A stretch of 64,000 nucleotides of DNA from Neoroseomonas oryzicola (GTDB taxonomy: Bacteria > Pseudomonadota > Alphaproteobacteria > Acetobacterales > Acetobacteraceae). The stretch covers positions 372,001 through 436,000 of the forward strand of contig NZ_JAAVUP010000001.1 in assembly GCF_012163135.1 (NCBI RefSeq), in the 5' to 3' direction. Each line of letters begins with the position of its first letter. The first letter of the stretch is position 1. Below are positions 51,010 to 60,101 of this stretch, one piece after another. Made by a program: the position numbers and the translations under genes. Below the pieces are notes generated by a model. The model was not told the origin of the DNA and did not search any database. It saw nothing but the letters and a program-made list of their open reading frames with translations.

Positions 51010-51065
51010 GTTCCCCGGAAGTGCGGGGAACTGCAACAGGAATGTAGCCCCCGGCGCACCGGGGG
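51010..51065 (-). other. Two hairpins between clpP and clpX
   Basis: CCGGGGG with CCCCCGG (51048-51065) and GTTCCCC with GGGGAAC (51010-51031). The first may partly end clpP transcription; the second sits just upstream of the clpX ribosome site. No T-run, so weak as terminators. Confidence 0.35.
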
Positions 51066-51098
51066 GAAAGCGAAACACGGCCCGGCAGGCCCCGTCGA

Positions 51099-51746
51099 TC
51101 ACGCCTTCGTGGGCTCCGCCGCGGGCACCGGCCGCTCCTCGACCACGTGGTCGACCAGGCCGAAGTCGCGGGCTTCCTCAGCCGACATGTAACTGTCGCG
51201 GTCGAGCTTCTTCTCGATCGCCTCGATCGGCTGGTCGGTGTGCTTCACGTAGATCTCGTTCAGCCGCTGGCGCAGCTTGAGGATCTCGCGCGCCTGGATC
51301 TCGATGTCCGTCGCCTGGCCCTGGGCGCCGCCCGAGGGCTGGTGGACCATGATCCGGCTGTTCGGCAGGGCGTAGCGCTTGCCCTTGGCCCCCGCGCAGA
51401 GCAGCAGCGAGCCCATCGAGGCCGCCTGGCCGATGCAGACCGTGGACACCGGCGCGCGGATGTACTGCATCGTGTCATACATCGCGAGGCCGGCCGAAAC
51501 CACGCCGCCCGGAGAATTGATGTAGAAGGCGATGTCCTTGGTCGGGTTCTCGCTTTCCAGGAACAGCAACTGGGCGCAGATCAGCGAAGACACCTGGTCG
51601 AACACCGGGCCCGTCAGGAAGATGATCCGCTCCTTCAGCAGGCGCGAATAGATGTCGAACGCCCGCTCGCCCCGAGCCGTCTGCTCGATGACCATCGGCA
51701 CCAGGGTGTTGTTGTAGACTTCGACCGGGTCGCGATCCCAAGCCAT
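51099..51746 (-). CDS. clpP: ATP-dependent Clp protease proteolytic subunit
   Basis: 215 residues. Catalytic S110 in [11 protein letters not shown] and H135 in [10 protein letters not shown], with the aspartate near 184. Forms the tetradecameric chamber that works with ClpX. The trigger factor gene often found before clpP is absent; an MBL hydrolase gene stands there instead. Confidence 0.98.
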   Translation of the reverse strand: MAWDRDPVEVYNNTLVPMVIEQTARGERAFDIYSRLLKERIIFLTGPVFDQVSSLICAQLLFLESENPTKDIAFYINSPGGVVSAGLAMYDTMQYIRAPVSTVCIGQAASMGSLLLCAGAKGKRYALPNSRIMVHQPSGGAQGQATDIEIQAREILKLRQRLNEIYVKHTDQPIEAIEKKLDRDSYMSAEEARDFGLVDHVVEERPVPAAEPTKA

Positions 51747-51862
51747 GACGCATCCTTTCGTCGCGGCGGCGCCGAATCAGCCCGCCGTCATCACAGGCGA
51801 ATGTGGGGCATGGCCCGCACCTGCGAAAGCCCCGCCCTCCGATCCTTTCGGACCCGGCCGGA

Positions 51863-52654
51863 TCAGGCCAGGGTCAGCACCATCCCGTCATGGGCGGGCT
51901 CGATCCCGGGGGGCAGATTCGCCAGCATCCAGCCATGGTCCATGTCCGGGCTCATATGGGTCAGGACCGTGCGCCGGGGCCGGAGTCGGGCGACCCAGTC
52001 GAGCACCTGGTCCAGATTGGCGTGCACCTTGTGGGGCCGCCGCTGGAAACATCCCACCACCCAGGTATCCAGCCCGTGAAGGAGGGCGAGGCTCTCCTCG
52101 GGCAGGTGCACCAGGTCGGTCGAATAGGCGAAATCCCCGATCCTGAGGCCAAGCGTGTCCATCACCGCATGGTCCTGCAGGAATGTCTGGACCTGGTGCC
52201 CGGCCATGGTGACGGCATCCCCCGCCCGCAACGGCACCGGGTCAACCGCCGGGCGGTAGAACACCGGGCCGGTCGCCGGCAGGAAGGCATAGTCGAAGCG
52301 CTGCTTCAGGATGGCCAGCGTCCGCTCCATCCCGAAGGCCTCGAGCGGCCGCCCGACCAGCCGGTTCAGGATCCGCACCTCGTCCATGCCCATGATGTGG
52401 TCGGCGTGGTCGTGGGTGTAGAGGATCGCGTCAACCGCGGGCACGCGGCAGGCGAGGAGCTGCGTCCGCAGGTCCGGCCCGGTGTCCACCAGCAGCCGCC
52501 CGCCGCCGTTGCCCTCGACGAGGATCGATGACCGCGTCCGCTGGTTCAGCGGATTGGCAGGGTCGCAGGCACCCCACCAGCCGGCACCGTCCTCACCACC
52601 GATCTGGGGCACGCCGCCGGACCCGCCGCAGCCGAGGATCGTGACTTTCAACAA
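51863..52654 (-). CDS. PhnP-like metallo-beta-lactamase fold hydrolase
   Basis: 263 residues. Starts TILGCGGSGGVPQIGG and has the zinc motif THDHADH near residue 80, plus later HVHLPEES-like and THMSPDMDHGW histidines. The layout matches PhnP, a cyclic phosphodiesterase, but no phn genes are nearby, so a general phosphodiesterase role is safer. Four bases after tatD. Confidence 0.87.
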   Translation of the reverse strand: MLKVTILGCGGSGGVPQIGGEDGAGWWGACDPANPLNQRTRSSILVEGNGGGRLLVDTGPDLRTQLLACRVPAVDAILYTHDHADHIMGMDEVRILNRLVGRPLEAFGMERTLAILKQRFDYAFLPATGPVFYRPAVDPVPLRAGDAVTMAGHQVQTFLQDHAVMDTLGLRIGDFAYSTDLVHLPEESLALLHGLDTWVVGCFQRRPHKVHANLDQVLDWVARLRPRRTVLTHMSPDMDHGWMLANLPPGIEPAHDGMVLTLA

Positions 52655-52658
52655 CGGC

Positions 52659-53432
52659 TTAGACGGCCTTCTTGAACAGTCGAAGGAAATTCGACGTGGT
52701 CAGATCCTCGATGGCGCGGATGTCGAGCCCCCGCACCTCGGCCAGAACCTTGGCGGTGTGGGCGACCATCGCCGGTTCGCACCGCTTGCCGCGGAAGGGC
52801 ACCGGCGCGAGGTAGGGCGCGTCGGTCTCGACCAGCAGACGGTCGGCCGGCAGGTCGCGGGCGACGTCGCGGATGTCCTGGCTCTTGGGGAAGGTCAGGA
52901 TGCCCGAGAAGGAGACATAGCCGCCCATTTCCACGGACTTTTCCGCGAGTTCCCGCCCGCTGCTGAAGCAATGCAGCAGGAAGTCGAAGGGCCCGCCTGC
53001 CTCCCGTTCCTCGCGCAGGATCGCGAGGATGTCGTCATCCGCCTGGCGCGCATGGATAGCGAGCGGCAGCCCGGCCAGGCGCGCGGCCCTGATGTGGCGG
53101 CGGAAGTTCTCCGCCTGCGCATCGCGCGGGGCCTTGTCGTAGAAGTAGTCGAGGCCGCTTTCGCCGATGCCGACGATGCGCGGATGGTCGGCCGCGGCGG
53201 CGATCTCCTCGGCGGTCGGCAGCGGGCCCTCCCCGGCATTGTGGGGGTGGATGCCGACCGTGCCCCAGACATCGGGGAAGCGTTCCGCCAGTTCCTTGAC
53301 CTTGGCGGCCTGGGACATGCGGACGCCGATGGTGACCATGCGGCCGACCCCGGCCTCCCGGGCGCGGGCGATCACCTGCTCGATCTCGGCCTCGACGTAG
53401 TAGTCGAGGTGGCAGTGGCTATCGACGAGCAT
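52659..53432 (-). CDS. tatD: TatD family deoxyribonuclease
   Basis: 257 residues. Metal-binding DSHCHLDY at the N terminus, IGESGLDYFYDK in the middle, and VETDAPYLAPVPFRG near the C terminus. TatD enzymes are Mg-dependent 3'-to-5' exonucleases linked to DNA repair. The start shares one base with the metG stop. Confidence 0.95.
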   Translation of the reverse strand: MLVDSHCHLDYYVEAEIEQVIARAREAGVGRMVTIGVRMSQAAKVKELAERFPDVWGTVGIHPHNAGEGPLPTAEEIAAAADHPRIVGIGESGLDYFYDKAPRDAQAENFRRHIRAARLAGLPLAIHARQADDDILAILREEREAGGPFDFLLHCFSSGRELAEKSVEMGGYVSFSGILTFPKSQDIRDVARDLPADRLLVETDAPYLAPVPFRGKRCEPAMVAHTAKVLAEVRGLDIRAIEDLTTSNFLRLFKKAV

Positions 53433-55006
53433 CAGGCCGGCAGCTCGATCTTGCGGAACAGCGGTGCGGGCGGCGGCAGGGCGACGCCATCGGCCATCGG
53501 CGCTCCGAGGGCGGCGATGTCCCGCGCCTCCGCCGGCACGGCGAGCTGGTCGAGCAGCGCGGCCATGGTCGTGGGCATGAAGGGCTGCAGCAGCGTTGCA
53601 TAGGTCCGCAGCGCCGTGTGCAGGTGGCGCAGCACCGCGGCCATCCGCACCACGTCCGTCTTCTTCAGCGCCCAGGGCGCCATCTTGGTGATGTAGCCGT
53701 TCGCCTCGCGCACGCTCGCGAAGATGGTCTCGAGTGCGATGTGGAAATGCTGCTGATCCAGCTGCTTGCGCACCGTGTCGGCGAGCGTGTCGACGGAGGC
53801 GAACAGTTCCCCGTCCTCCTCGGCCCGTGCCGCGGCCGCCGGCAGCCTGCCCTCGCAGTTCCGCTGGATCAGCGACAGCGTCCGGTTCGCGAGGTTACCC
53901 AGCGCATCCGCCAGTTCCCCATTCAGCCGGTTGATCAGCGCCTTGCGAGCGAAGTCTCCGTCCTGGCCGAAGGGCACTTCCCGCAGCAGGAAGTAGCGCA
54001 CCGGGTCGAGCCCGTATTCCTCGACCAGCGACACCGGGTCGATCACGTTGCCCAGCGACTTGCTGATCTTCTGGCCTTCGTTGGTCCACCAGCCATGCGC
54101 GAAGACGCGCTTCGGCGGCGCCAGCCCGGCGGCGAGCAGCATCGCCGGCCAGTAGATGGTGTGGAAGCGCACGATGTCCTTGCCGACGAAATGCACGTCG
54201 GCGGGCCAGAACTTCCAGCGCGGATTCGTCGTGTCGGGGTAGCCCGCGGCGGTGATGTAGTTGGTCAGGGCATCGACCCAGACATACATCACATGCGCCT
54301 CGTCGCCCGGTACCTTCACACCCCAGGTGAAGGAGGTGCGGGAGACCGAGAGATCAAGCTTCTCCGGCTTGCCGGCGAAGTCCTTCAGCCCTTGGGCGAC
54401 GAAGGCGCGCACCTCGTTCCGCCGGCTCTCGGGCTGGATGTCGATGCGCTCGGGGTCGCCGTCCGGCAGGTCGAAGCGGCGCAGCAGTTCCGGCAGCCAC
54501 TTCGACAGGCGGAAGAAGTAGGACGGCTCCCGCACCCACTCCACCGGCGCGCCCGAGGGCGCGTACTTCACGCCGTCGCGCTCGGTGAGTTCGTCCGGGC
54601 CGTAGAATGCTTCATCGCGAACGGCGTACCAGCCCTCGTAGTCACCGAGGTAGATCTCGCCGCGCCCCGCGAGTTCCTTCCATAGCGCCACGCAGGCCGC
54701 CTTGTGGCGCGGCTCGGTGGTGCGGATGAAGTCGTCATTGGAAAAGCCCATCGTGACCGTCAGGTCGCGGAAGGCCTGGCTGACGCGATCGGTGAAGGCC
54801 TGCGGGTCCTCGCCGGCGTCCTTCGCCGCCTTCTCGACCTTCTGGCCGTGCTCGTCGGTGCCGGTCAGGAAGAAGACCTCGTGCCCGTCCAGCCGCTTGA
54901 AGCGCGCCAGCACGTCGGTCGCGAGCGAGGTGTACGCGTGCCCGATATGGGGCTTGTCGTTCACGTAATAGATCGGCGTCGTGTAGTAGATCGGTGGCTT
55001 CGCCAT
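53432..55006 (-). CDS. metG: Methionyl-tRNA synthetase, short form
   Basis: 524 residues without the C-terminal tRNA-binding appendix of E. coli. Class I signatures are HIGH at 20-23 and KISKS at 313-317. Lacks the four-cysteine zinc knuckle in the connective domain, as in the MetG2 type. First in the metG-tatD-MBL group. Confidence 0.97.
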   Translation of the reverse strand: MAKPPIYYTTPIYYVNDKPHIGHAYTSLATDVLARFKRLDGHEVFFLTGTDEHGQKVEKAAKDAGEDPQAFTDRVSQAFRDLTVTMGFSNDDFIRTTEPRHKAACVALWKELAGRGEIYLGDYEGWYAVRDEAFYGPDELTERDGVKYAPSGAPVEWVREPSYFFRLSKWLPELLRRFDLPDGDPERIDIQPESRRNEVRAFVAQGLKDFAGKPEKLDLSVSRTSFTWGVKVPGDEAHVMYVWVDALTNYITAAGYPDTTNPRWKFWPADVHFVGKDIVRFHTIYWPAMLLAAGLAPPKRVFAHGWWTNEGQKISKSLGNVIDPVSLVEEYGLDPVRYFLLREVPFGQDGDFARKALINRLNGELADALGNLANRTLSLIQRNCEGRLPAAAARAEEDGELFASVDTLADTVRKQLDQQHFHIALETIFASVREANGYITKMAPWALKKTDVVRMAAVLRHLHTALRTYATLLQPFMPTTMAALLDQLAVPAEARDIAALGAPMADGVALPPPAPLFRKIELPA

Positions 55007-55038
55007 GGGCTGTCCGGTGAGAGGTCCGGCCGCTCCGT

Positions 55039-56040
55039 TCAGGGCCGCGCGAGCCAGGAAAGGCCCGTGAGCACGGCCTGCTTGCGGTCGAGGTTCAACC
55101 GCTCGGTATCGTCCGCGAGGGTGCCGAGCCTATCCCACAGCGACGCCCAGACGGCAAGCGGATGGCGGGCGAGCCAGGCCGGCGCCACCTGCCCCCGCGC
55201 GGCCTCGCGCAGCGCCCCGGCGATCGCCCCGCGCAGCAGCCCCATGAAGATCCCGAAGGCGCCGCCCGTGCGGTCCATCGCGAGCCGATCCGCCAGCCCA
55301 TGGTCCCGCGGCGGATCCCCCTTCGCGAGCGCGCCGAGCGTCTTGTCCACCATCGCCTGCAGTTCGAGCCCGCCCGCCTCGGCCAGCGCCAGCGCCCGCC
55401 CCGGTGAGCCTTGCGCCAACAGGGCGAGCCGCGCGCGCTCGGCCTTCCCCGTCTCCGGCAGCAGGCGGGCGAGCAGGGCCTCCATCTCGCCCGGCGCCAG
55501 CGGATTGAGGTCGAGCCGCCGGCAGCGGCTGCGGATCGTCGGCAGCAGCCGCTGCGGCGCCGAGCAGACCAGCAGCAGGACGGTCCGCGGCGGCGGCTCC
55601 TCGAGCGTCTTCAGCAGCGTGTTCTGCACCGCCGCCTGGTCGACGCGCTCGGCCTCGTCCATCACCACGACGCGCCAGCCACCCTCGGCCGCGGTCTGGG
55701 TCAGGAAACGGACGGCCTCGCGGGCGTCCTCGACGCGCAGCACGCGCTTCGTGCCGCGGTCCCCGGTGTTGGGCTCCAGCGTGAAGCAGTCGGCATGGGT
55801 GTCGGCGGCGACGCGGCGGAAGACGGAGCTGGCCGGGTCGACAAAGAGGGGCAACGGGCCGTCGGGCATGCCGGCGAGCAGCCAGCGCGCGAAGCGCCAG
55901 GCGAGCGTCGCCTTGCCGATGCCGGGCGGGCCGCAGAGCAGCCAGGCGTGGTGCAGGCGGCCGGAGCGGGCGGCGGCTTCGAGCGAACGCGCGGCCTCGT
56001 CGTGGCCGACCAGGTCGGGATTGGCGCGCGGGTCGGTCAT
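55039..56040 (-). CDS. holB: DNA polymerase III delta-prime subunit
   Basis: 333 residues. P-loop GPPGIGKAT at 37-45 and the sensor-like VLLLVCSAPQRLLPTIRSRC. Part of the clamp loader. Start at MTDPRANPDLVGHDEAA; the upstream frame is repeat DNA. The zinc cysteines of E. coli delta-prime are not seen. A palindromic repeat separates it from tmk. Confidence 0.92.
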   Translation of the reverse strand: MTDPRANPDLVGHDEAARSLEAAARSGRLHHAWLLCGPPGIGKATLAWRFARWLLAGMPDGPLPLFVDPASSVFRRVAADTHADCFTLEPNTGDRGTKRVLRVEDAREAVRFLTQTAAEGGWRVVVMDEAERVDQAAVQNTLLKTLEEPPPRTVLLLVCSAPQRLLPTIRSRCRRLDLNPLAPGEMEALLARLLPETGKAERARLALLAQGSPGRALALAEAGGLELQAMVDKTLGALAKGDPPRDHGLADRLAMDRTGGAFGIFMGLLRGAIAGALREAARGQVAPAWLARHPLAVWASLWDRLGTLADDTERLNLDRKQAVLTGLSWLARP

Positions 56041-56050
56041 GGGCGCGGCG

Positions 56051-56189
56051 GGAGGGGCGCCGCCCCTCCCGAACCCACCCCGCCAAAGGCCCAGAGGCCT
56101 TTGGGAACCGTCATTTGGTGCGCGCAAGTATCGGTTTCCAAAGGCCTCTGGGCCTTTGGCGGGGAGGCCCGGGGGGGCGGCGCCCCTCC
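56051..56189. repeat. Bipartite palindromic repeat, head-to-head pair (R3)
   Basis: Unit one: GGAGGGGCGCCGCCCCTCC (56051-56069) and CCAAAGGCC, CAGA, GGCCTTTGG (56083-56104). Inverted partner: CCAAAGGCC, TCTG, GGCCTTTGG (56138-56159) and a GC-rich palindrome at 56171-56189. It lies between tmk and holB, which run the same way, so it splits a normally tight pair. Confidence 0.78.
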
Positions 56190-56191
56190 GG

Positions 56192-56818
56192 TCACAGCGC
56201 TGCCCCGGGCCGCTCGCGCACAGTCCGCGCGACCTCCGCGAACACCGCCTCCGCCCGCGCGCCTGCGTCGATCACAGCGCAGCGCTGCGGCTCCGCGGCC
56301 GCGATCGCGAGAAACCCGTCCCGCACCCGCCTGTGGAAGGCCGCGCCCATCCGCTCGTAGCGGTCGGCGCTGCTCCGCGCCGCCGCGCGCGCGATGCCCG
56401 CCTCGACCGGCAGGTCCAGCACCAGCGTCAGGTCCGGCCCGAACCCCTCGAGCGCCACATCCGCAAGCCGCGCCCAGACCTCGCGCGGCAGCCCCTGCGC
56501 GCCCTGGTAGGCCAGCGTCGAATCGGCGAAGCGGTCGCAGACCACCCAGCCCCCGGCCTCGACGAAAGGGCGAATGACGCGCGCGACGTGTTCCCGGCGC
56601 GCGGCGAAATGCAGCATGGCCTCGGCCACCGTCTCCCAGGGGCCGTGGCCGAGCAGAAGGTCGCGGATCCGCTCCGCCCCCGGCGTCCCGCCGGGTTCGC
56701 GGGTGCGCAGCACGGGCAGGCCGGAAGCCGCCAGAGCCAACGCAAGGCGACGGCACTGGGTGGACTTCCCCGCCCCCTCCCCGCCCTCGAGCGTGATGAA
56801 CCGTCCGCGCGCGATCAT
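56192..56818 (-). CDS. tmk: Thymidylate kinase
   Basis: 208 residues. P-loop GGEGAGKST at 12-20, DR(F/Y) motif in VVCDRFADSTLAYQGAQG, and a lid region RAAARSSADRYE. It phosphorylates dTMP to dTDP. Start MIARGRFITLEGG; upstream frame is unlike the family. Upstream of holB, with repeat R3 in between. Confidence 0.95.
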   Translation of the reverse strand: MIARGRFITLEGGEGAGKSTQCRRLALALAASGLPVLRTREPGGTPGAERIRDLLLGHGPWETVAEAMLHFAARREHVARVIRPFVEAGGWVVCDRFADSTLAYQGAQGLPREVWARLADVALEGFGPDLTLVLDLPVEAGIARAAARSSADRYERMGAAFHRRVRDGFLAIAAAEPQRCAVIDAGARAEAVFAEVARTVRERPGAAL

Positions 56819-56861
56819 GCCCGCAGGAATGCCGCACTCCGCGCCCGCGGGAAACCCGCCT

Positions 56862-58079
56862 TCAGCTGCGCGCGCCGAAGACCATGCGGCTGACCACCGC
56901 CGGGATGCGGGACACCAGGCCCAGCCGTTCCACATCCGCCCCTGCCATCAGCGGCACGCGCAGTTCCGGAACACCCTGCCCGCTGACCAGCATCTCCCCG
57001 ATCTGCTGCCCGCGCGCGATCGGCGCCGTCAGCGGCGCTTCGTAGCGCAGGCGCACCTGCAGGCGGGACCGCCACTGCCGCGGCAGGGTCAGCACCAGGT
57101 CGCGCCCGCCCACCATCGGCACCTTGGACCGCTCGCCGATGTAGACCGGCACTTCCTCGATCGTGTCCTGGGCGCGGAACAGCACCACCGCCTCGAACTC
57201 GCGGAAGGCCCATTCCATCAGGCGCTCACTCTCCTCGGCGCGGGCGCGCATCGACGGCAGGCCGTTCACCACCAGGATCACGCGGCGGTCGCCGCGCTTC
57301 ACCGTCCCGGTCAGGCCATAGCCCGCTTCTTCGGTGTGGCCGGTCTTCAGCCCGTCGGCGCCAGCGACGCGGGAGAGCAGCGGGTTCCGGTTGTCCTGCG
57401 AGATGTTGTTAAAGCGGAAGGACCGCTCGTTGTAGTAGGGGAAGTATTCCGGGAAGTCGCTGATGATCCGCCGGGCCAGGATCGAGAGATCCCGGCAGGT
57501 CATCCGGTGTTCCGGATCGGGCCAGCCCGTCGCGTTCCTGAAGGAGCTGTTCTGGAGGCCGATGCGCCGGCCGGTCTCGTTCAGCAGTTCGGCGAATTGC
57601 TGCTCGCTGCCGCTGATCGCCTCGGCCAGCACGATGCAGGCGTCGTTGCCCGACTGGACGATGACGCCGCGGATCAGGTCGTCGACCTTCACCTGGGCGC
57701 CGAGGTCCACGAACATCTTGGACCCGCCCATGCGCCAGGCGCGCTCGCTGACCGGCAGCATCTGGTCGAGCTGGAGCTGGCCGGCCTTCAGCTTCTCGAA
57801 GACGACGTACATCGTCATCAGCTTCGACATCGAGGACGGCGCCATGCGCTCGTCCGCATTCTTCTCGAGCAGCGTCGCCCCGGTCGAGAAGTCGACCATG
57901 ATCGCCTGGCGCGCCTGCACGTCGAGGGGCCCGAGCGGCGTATCGGCCGGCGCGCCCGGCGGCCGCGTCGCGGCGGCCTGTCGGCGGCCCTGCGGCTGCC
58001 CGCCGCGCTGCTGAGCGAGCGCCGGCGTCGCCAGCGTCGCACCGAGAGTGCCCAGCAGGATCGTTCGGCGATCGGTCAT
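56862..58079 (-). CDS. dacA: D-alanyl-D-alanine carboxypeptidase (penicillin-binding protein 5/6 type)
   Basis: 405 residues. Signal peptide MTDRRTILLGTLGATLATPALA. Penicilloyl serine motif SMSK at 83-86, SGN in VQSGNDA, and KTG in LKTGHTEEAGY. C-terminal PBP5 domain follows. It trims stem peptides of peptidoglycan. An upstream ATG at 58109 just after rlpA is an alternative start. Confidence 0.95.
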   Translation of the reverse strand: MTDRRTILLGTLGATLATPALAQQRGGQPQGRRQAAATRPPGAPADTPLGPLDVQARQAIMVDFSTGATLLEKNADERMAPSSMSKLMTMYVVFEKLKAGQLQLDQMLPVSERAWRMGGSKMFVDLGAQVKVDDLIRGVIVQSGNDACIVLAEAISGSEQQFAELLNETGRRIGLQNSSFRNATGWPDPEHRMTCRDLSILARRIISDFPEYFPYYNERSFRFNNISQDNRNPLLSRVAGADGLKTGHTEEAGYGLTGTVKRGDRRVILVVNGLPSMRARAEESERLMEWAFREFEAVVLFRAQDTIEEVPVYIGERSKVPMVGGRDLVLTLPRQWRSRLQVRLRYEAPLTAPIARGQQIGEMLVSGQGVPELRVPLMAGADVERLGLVSRIPAVVSRMVFGARS

Positions 58080-58110
58080 GTCCGCAACCCCCATCGAATC
58101 GGCGGCCATG

Positions 58111-58974
58111 TCAGTCCACCAGGATGCGCGCTCCGGATACGCCTGCGGACAGGCTCCGCTCAAGCGCCGCGTCGGCCCCCGTTACATCTGGATACGGGCC
58201 GAGCCGCACGCGGTACTGCCGGTCGCGCCGCGTGCCGAAGGTCTCGATGCGCGCGCCCGGCACGCGGGCTGCGAGCCGCTGCGCGGATTCCGGCCGCGAC
58301 AGCGTTCCGAGCTCCACATACAGCCGCCCAGGCTGCGGCGGGCCCTGGGTCACGGTCTCCGGCAGCGCCACGTCGCGGGGGCGCGCGGCCGGGGCTTCCT
58401 CGGCCGCGACGCGCGTCGTGGCCGTCCGCGCGGGCGCCGAGGACCGCGCGCCGGGCGGGGGTTCGAGGCTCTCGGCGGCGACCGCCGCGCGCGGGGCGGT
58501 CTCGATCGCGACGCGCGGCACCTCGCGGCCCGGCACGGCATCCGAGAGCGCCCGGCTGCGGTCCCCGTCCACCGTCACGCGCACCTGCGCCGCACCGCTG
58601 GCGGGCACGCCCAGCAGCTCCGCCGCGCGGTCCGACAGGCCGATGACGCGCCCGGCATTCACCGGCCCGCGGTCGTTCACTCGCAGGGTCAGCGAACGGC
58701 CATTCTCGAGGTTCGTGACGGTCACGACGGAAGGCAGCTGCAGCGTCCGGTGCGCGGCGAGCGCGCGGGATCCGCTCCAGGCCTCGCCATTCGCCGTGGT
58801 TGCATTCCAGCCGGGCCCGGGCACCCGGGTCGCGAGGCCGGTCTCGACCAGGGAGAAATCCTCCCGCGGGTAGGACCAGACGCCGCCCATCCGGTAGGGC
58901 TCGCCGACGACGTAGCGCGGCGCGGGCCCGCTGCAGCCGGCCAGCACCAGGCCGGCGAGGAGGAGCGCCCTCAC
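58111..58974 (-). CDS. rlpA: RlpA-like lipoprotein with DPBB and SPOR domains
   Basis: 287 residues. Lipobox LVLAGC at the N terminus. A double-psi beta-barrel spans about 30-135 (VTNLENGRSLTLRVNDRGP), then a proline/alanine-rich linker and a SPOR domain in the last 75 residues (YVELGTLSRPESAQRLA). RlpA proteins cleave denuded glycan strands at the septum; the SPOR part binds such glycans. Confidence 0.9.
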   Translation of the reverse strand: MRALLLAGLVLAGCSGPAPRYVVGEPYRMGGVWSYPREDFSLVETGLATRVPGPGWNATTANGEAWSGSRALAAHRTLQLPSVVTVTNLENGRSLTLRVNDRGPVNAGRVIGLSDRAAELLGVPASGAAQVRVTVDGDRSRALSDAVPGREVPRVAIETAPRAAVAAESLEPPPGARSSAPARTATTRVAAEEAPAARPRDVALPETVTQGPPQPGRLYVELGTLSRPESAQRLAARVPGARIETFGTRRDRQYRVRLGPYPDVTGADAALERSLSAGVSGARILVD

Positions 58975-60011
58975 CCCACCCGGTCCGACAGCAGCCCGAC
59001 CGCCAGGCCGTAGTTCACGGGCGAATTATAGCGCCGGATAACCCGCAGGTTGTGATGGCCCAGGAAGACCTGGCCGTTCCCGCGGTTGGGCAGCACCACC
59101 TGCGCGTCCGGCCCGTCGGGCAGCGGACGGCCGGCCTCGGTGCGGAAGCCCATGCGGGCGAAGTCGCGCATCGGCCGCATGGCGGTATCCGCCCCCGCCG
59201 CGTTGAAGCCCGGCGGCGGCGCGACGGCGAGGCCCCAGGGCTCCCCATCCCGCCAGCCGTTGCGGGCGAAGTAGTTGGCGATGGAGGCGAGCGCATCCGC
59301 CTTGCTGTCCCAGATGTCGCGCCGCCCGTCGCCGTCGAAGTCCACCGCCAGGCGCTCGAAATTGGTCGGCATGAACTGCGGCTGGCCCATCGCCCCGGCC
59401 CAGGACCCCATCATGCGCTCGGTGCGGATGTGCCCGTCGTCGAGGATCTTCAGCGCCGCGAACAGCTCGGTGCGGAAATAGGCCGCCCGGCGCCCTTCCC
59501 AGGCGAGGGTCGCCAGCGCCTCGACCACCTTGAAGCCGCCGGTATTGCCGCCGAAGTTCGTCTCCACGCCCCAGATCGCGACGATGACGCGCGGGGAGAC
59601 GCGGAAGCGCTGCTCGATCCGGCGCAGCAGGTCGGCGTTCTCGGCATAGTTGCGCCGGCCGTTCTGCACCCGGGTGGGCGAGACCATGATGCGATCGCGG
59701 TAATCCTCCCACTGCAGCCCGCCTTCGGCCTGGCGGCGGTCGAGCTCGATCACCCGCTGGTTCGGCCGGACCCCGCTGAACGCGGCGGCGAGCGTCGCCT
59801 GGGAGATGCCGCGGCGCCGCGCCTCGGTCTTCACGCCATCCACGAAGCGGTCGAAGGGCACGCTCGCGACCGAGGTCATCGGCGCTTCGGGCGGCGTCGC
59901 GGAGGCTGTCGGGGCCGTGGGCGCAGAGGGCGTCGCGGCGGCGGTGCAGCCGGCGAGCGGTGCGGCGGCCAGGAAGATTCGGCGCGGGATCATGGCCGCA
60001 GGAGGTGCCAT
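58971..60011 (-). CDS. Lytic murein transglycosylase, MltB family
   Basis: 346 residues. Lipobox-like LAGC after a short signal. Catalytic E150 in IWGVETNFGG, then FRTELFAALKILDDGH and SWAGAMGQPQFMPTNFERLAVD marked by GAMGQPQFMPT. It cuts peptidoglycan glycan strands with formation of 1,6-anhydroMurNAc. Overlaps rlpA by four bases. A methionine 6 residues in is an alternative start. Confidence 0.92.
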   Translation of the reverse strand: MAPPAAMIPRRIFLAAAPLAGCTAAATPSAPTAPTASATPPEAPMTSVASVPFDRFVDGVKTEARRRGISQATLAAAFSGVRPNQRVIELDRRQAEGGLQWEDYRDRIMVSPTRVQNGRRNYAENADLLRRIEQRFRVSPRVIVAIWGVETNFGGNTGGFKVVEALATLAWEGRRAAYFRTELFAALKILDDGHIRTERMMGSWAGAMGQPQFMPTNFERLAVDFDGDGRRDIWDSKADALASIANYFARNGWRDGEPWGLAVAPPPGFNAAGADTAMRPMRDFARMGFRTEAGRPLPDGPDAQVVLPNRGNGQVFLGHHNLRVIRRYNSPVNYGLAVGLLSDRVG

Positions 60012-60101
60012 GCGGCGTCCCCCGACGCAAACGAAGTGTGGGCGCCTTGGCCGCCGGCGCCCCTGCCCTTAAGGTCGCTCCCCTGACTGGAGGACAACGC
60101 C

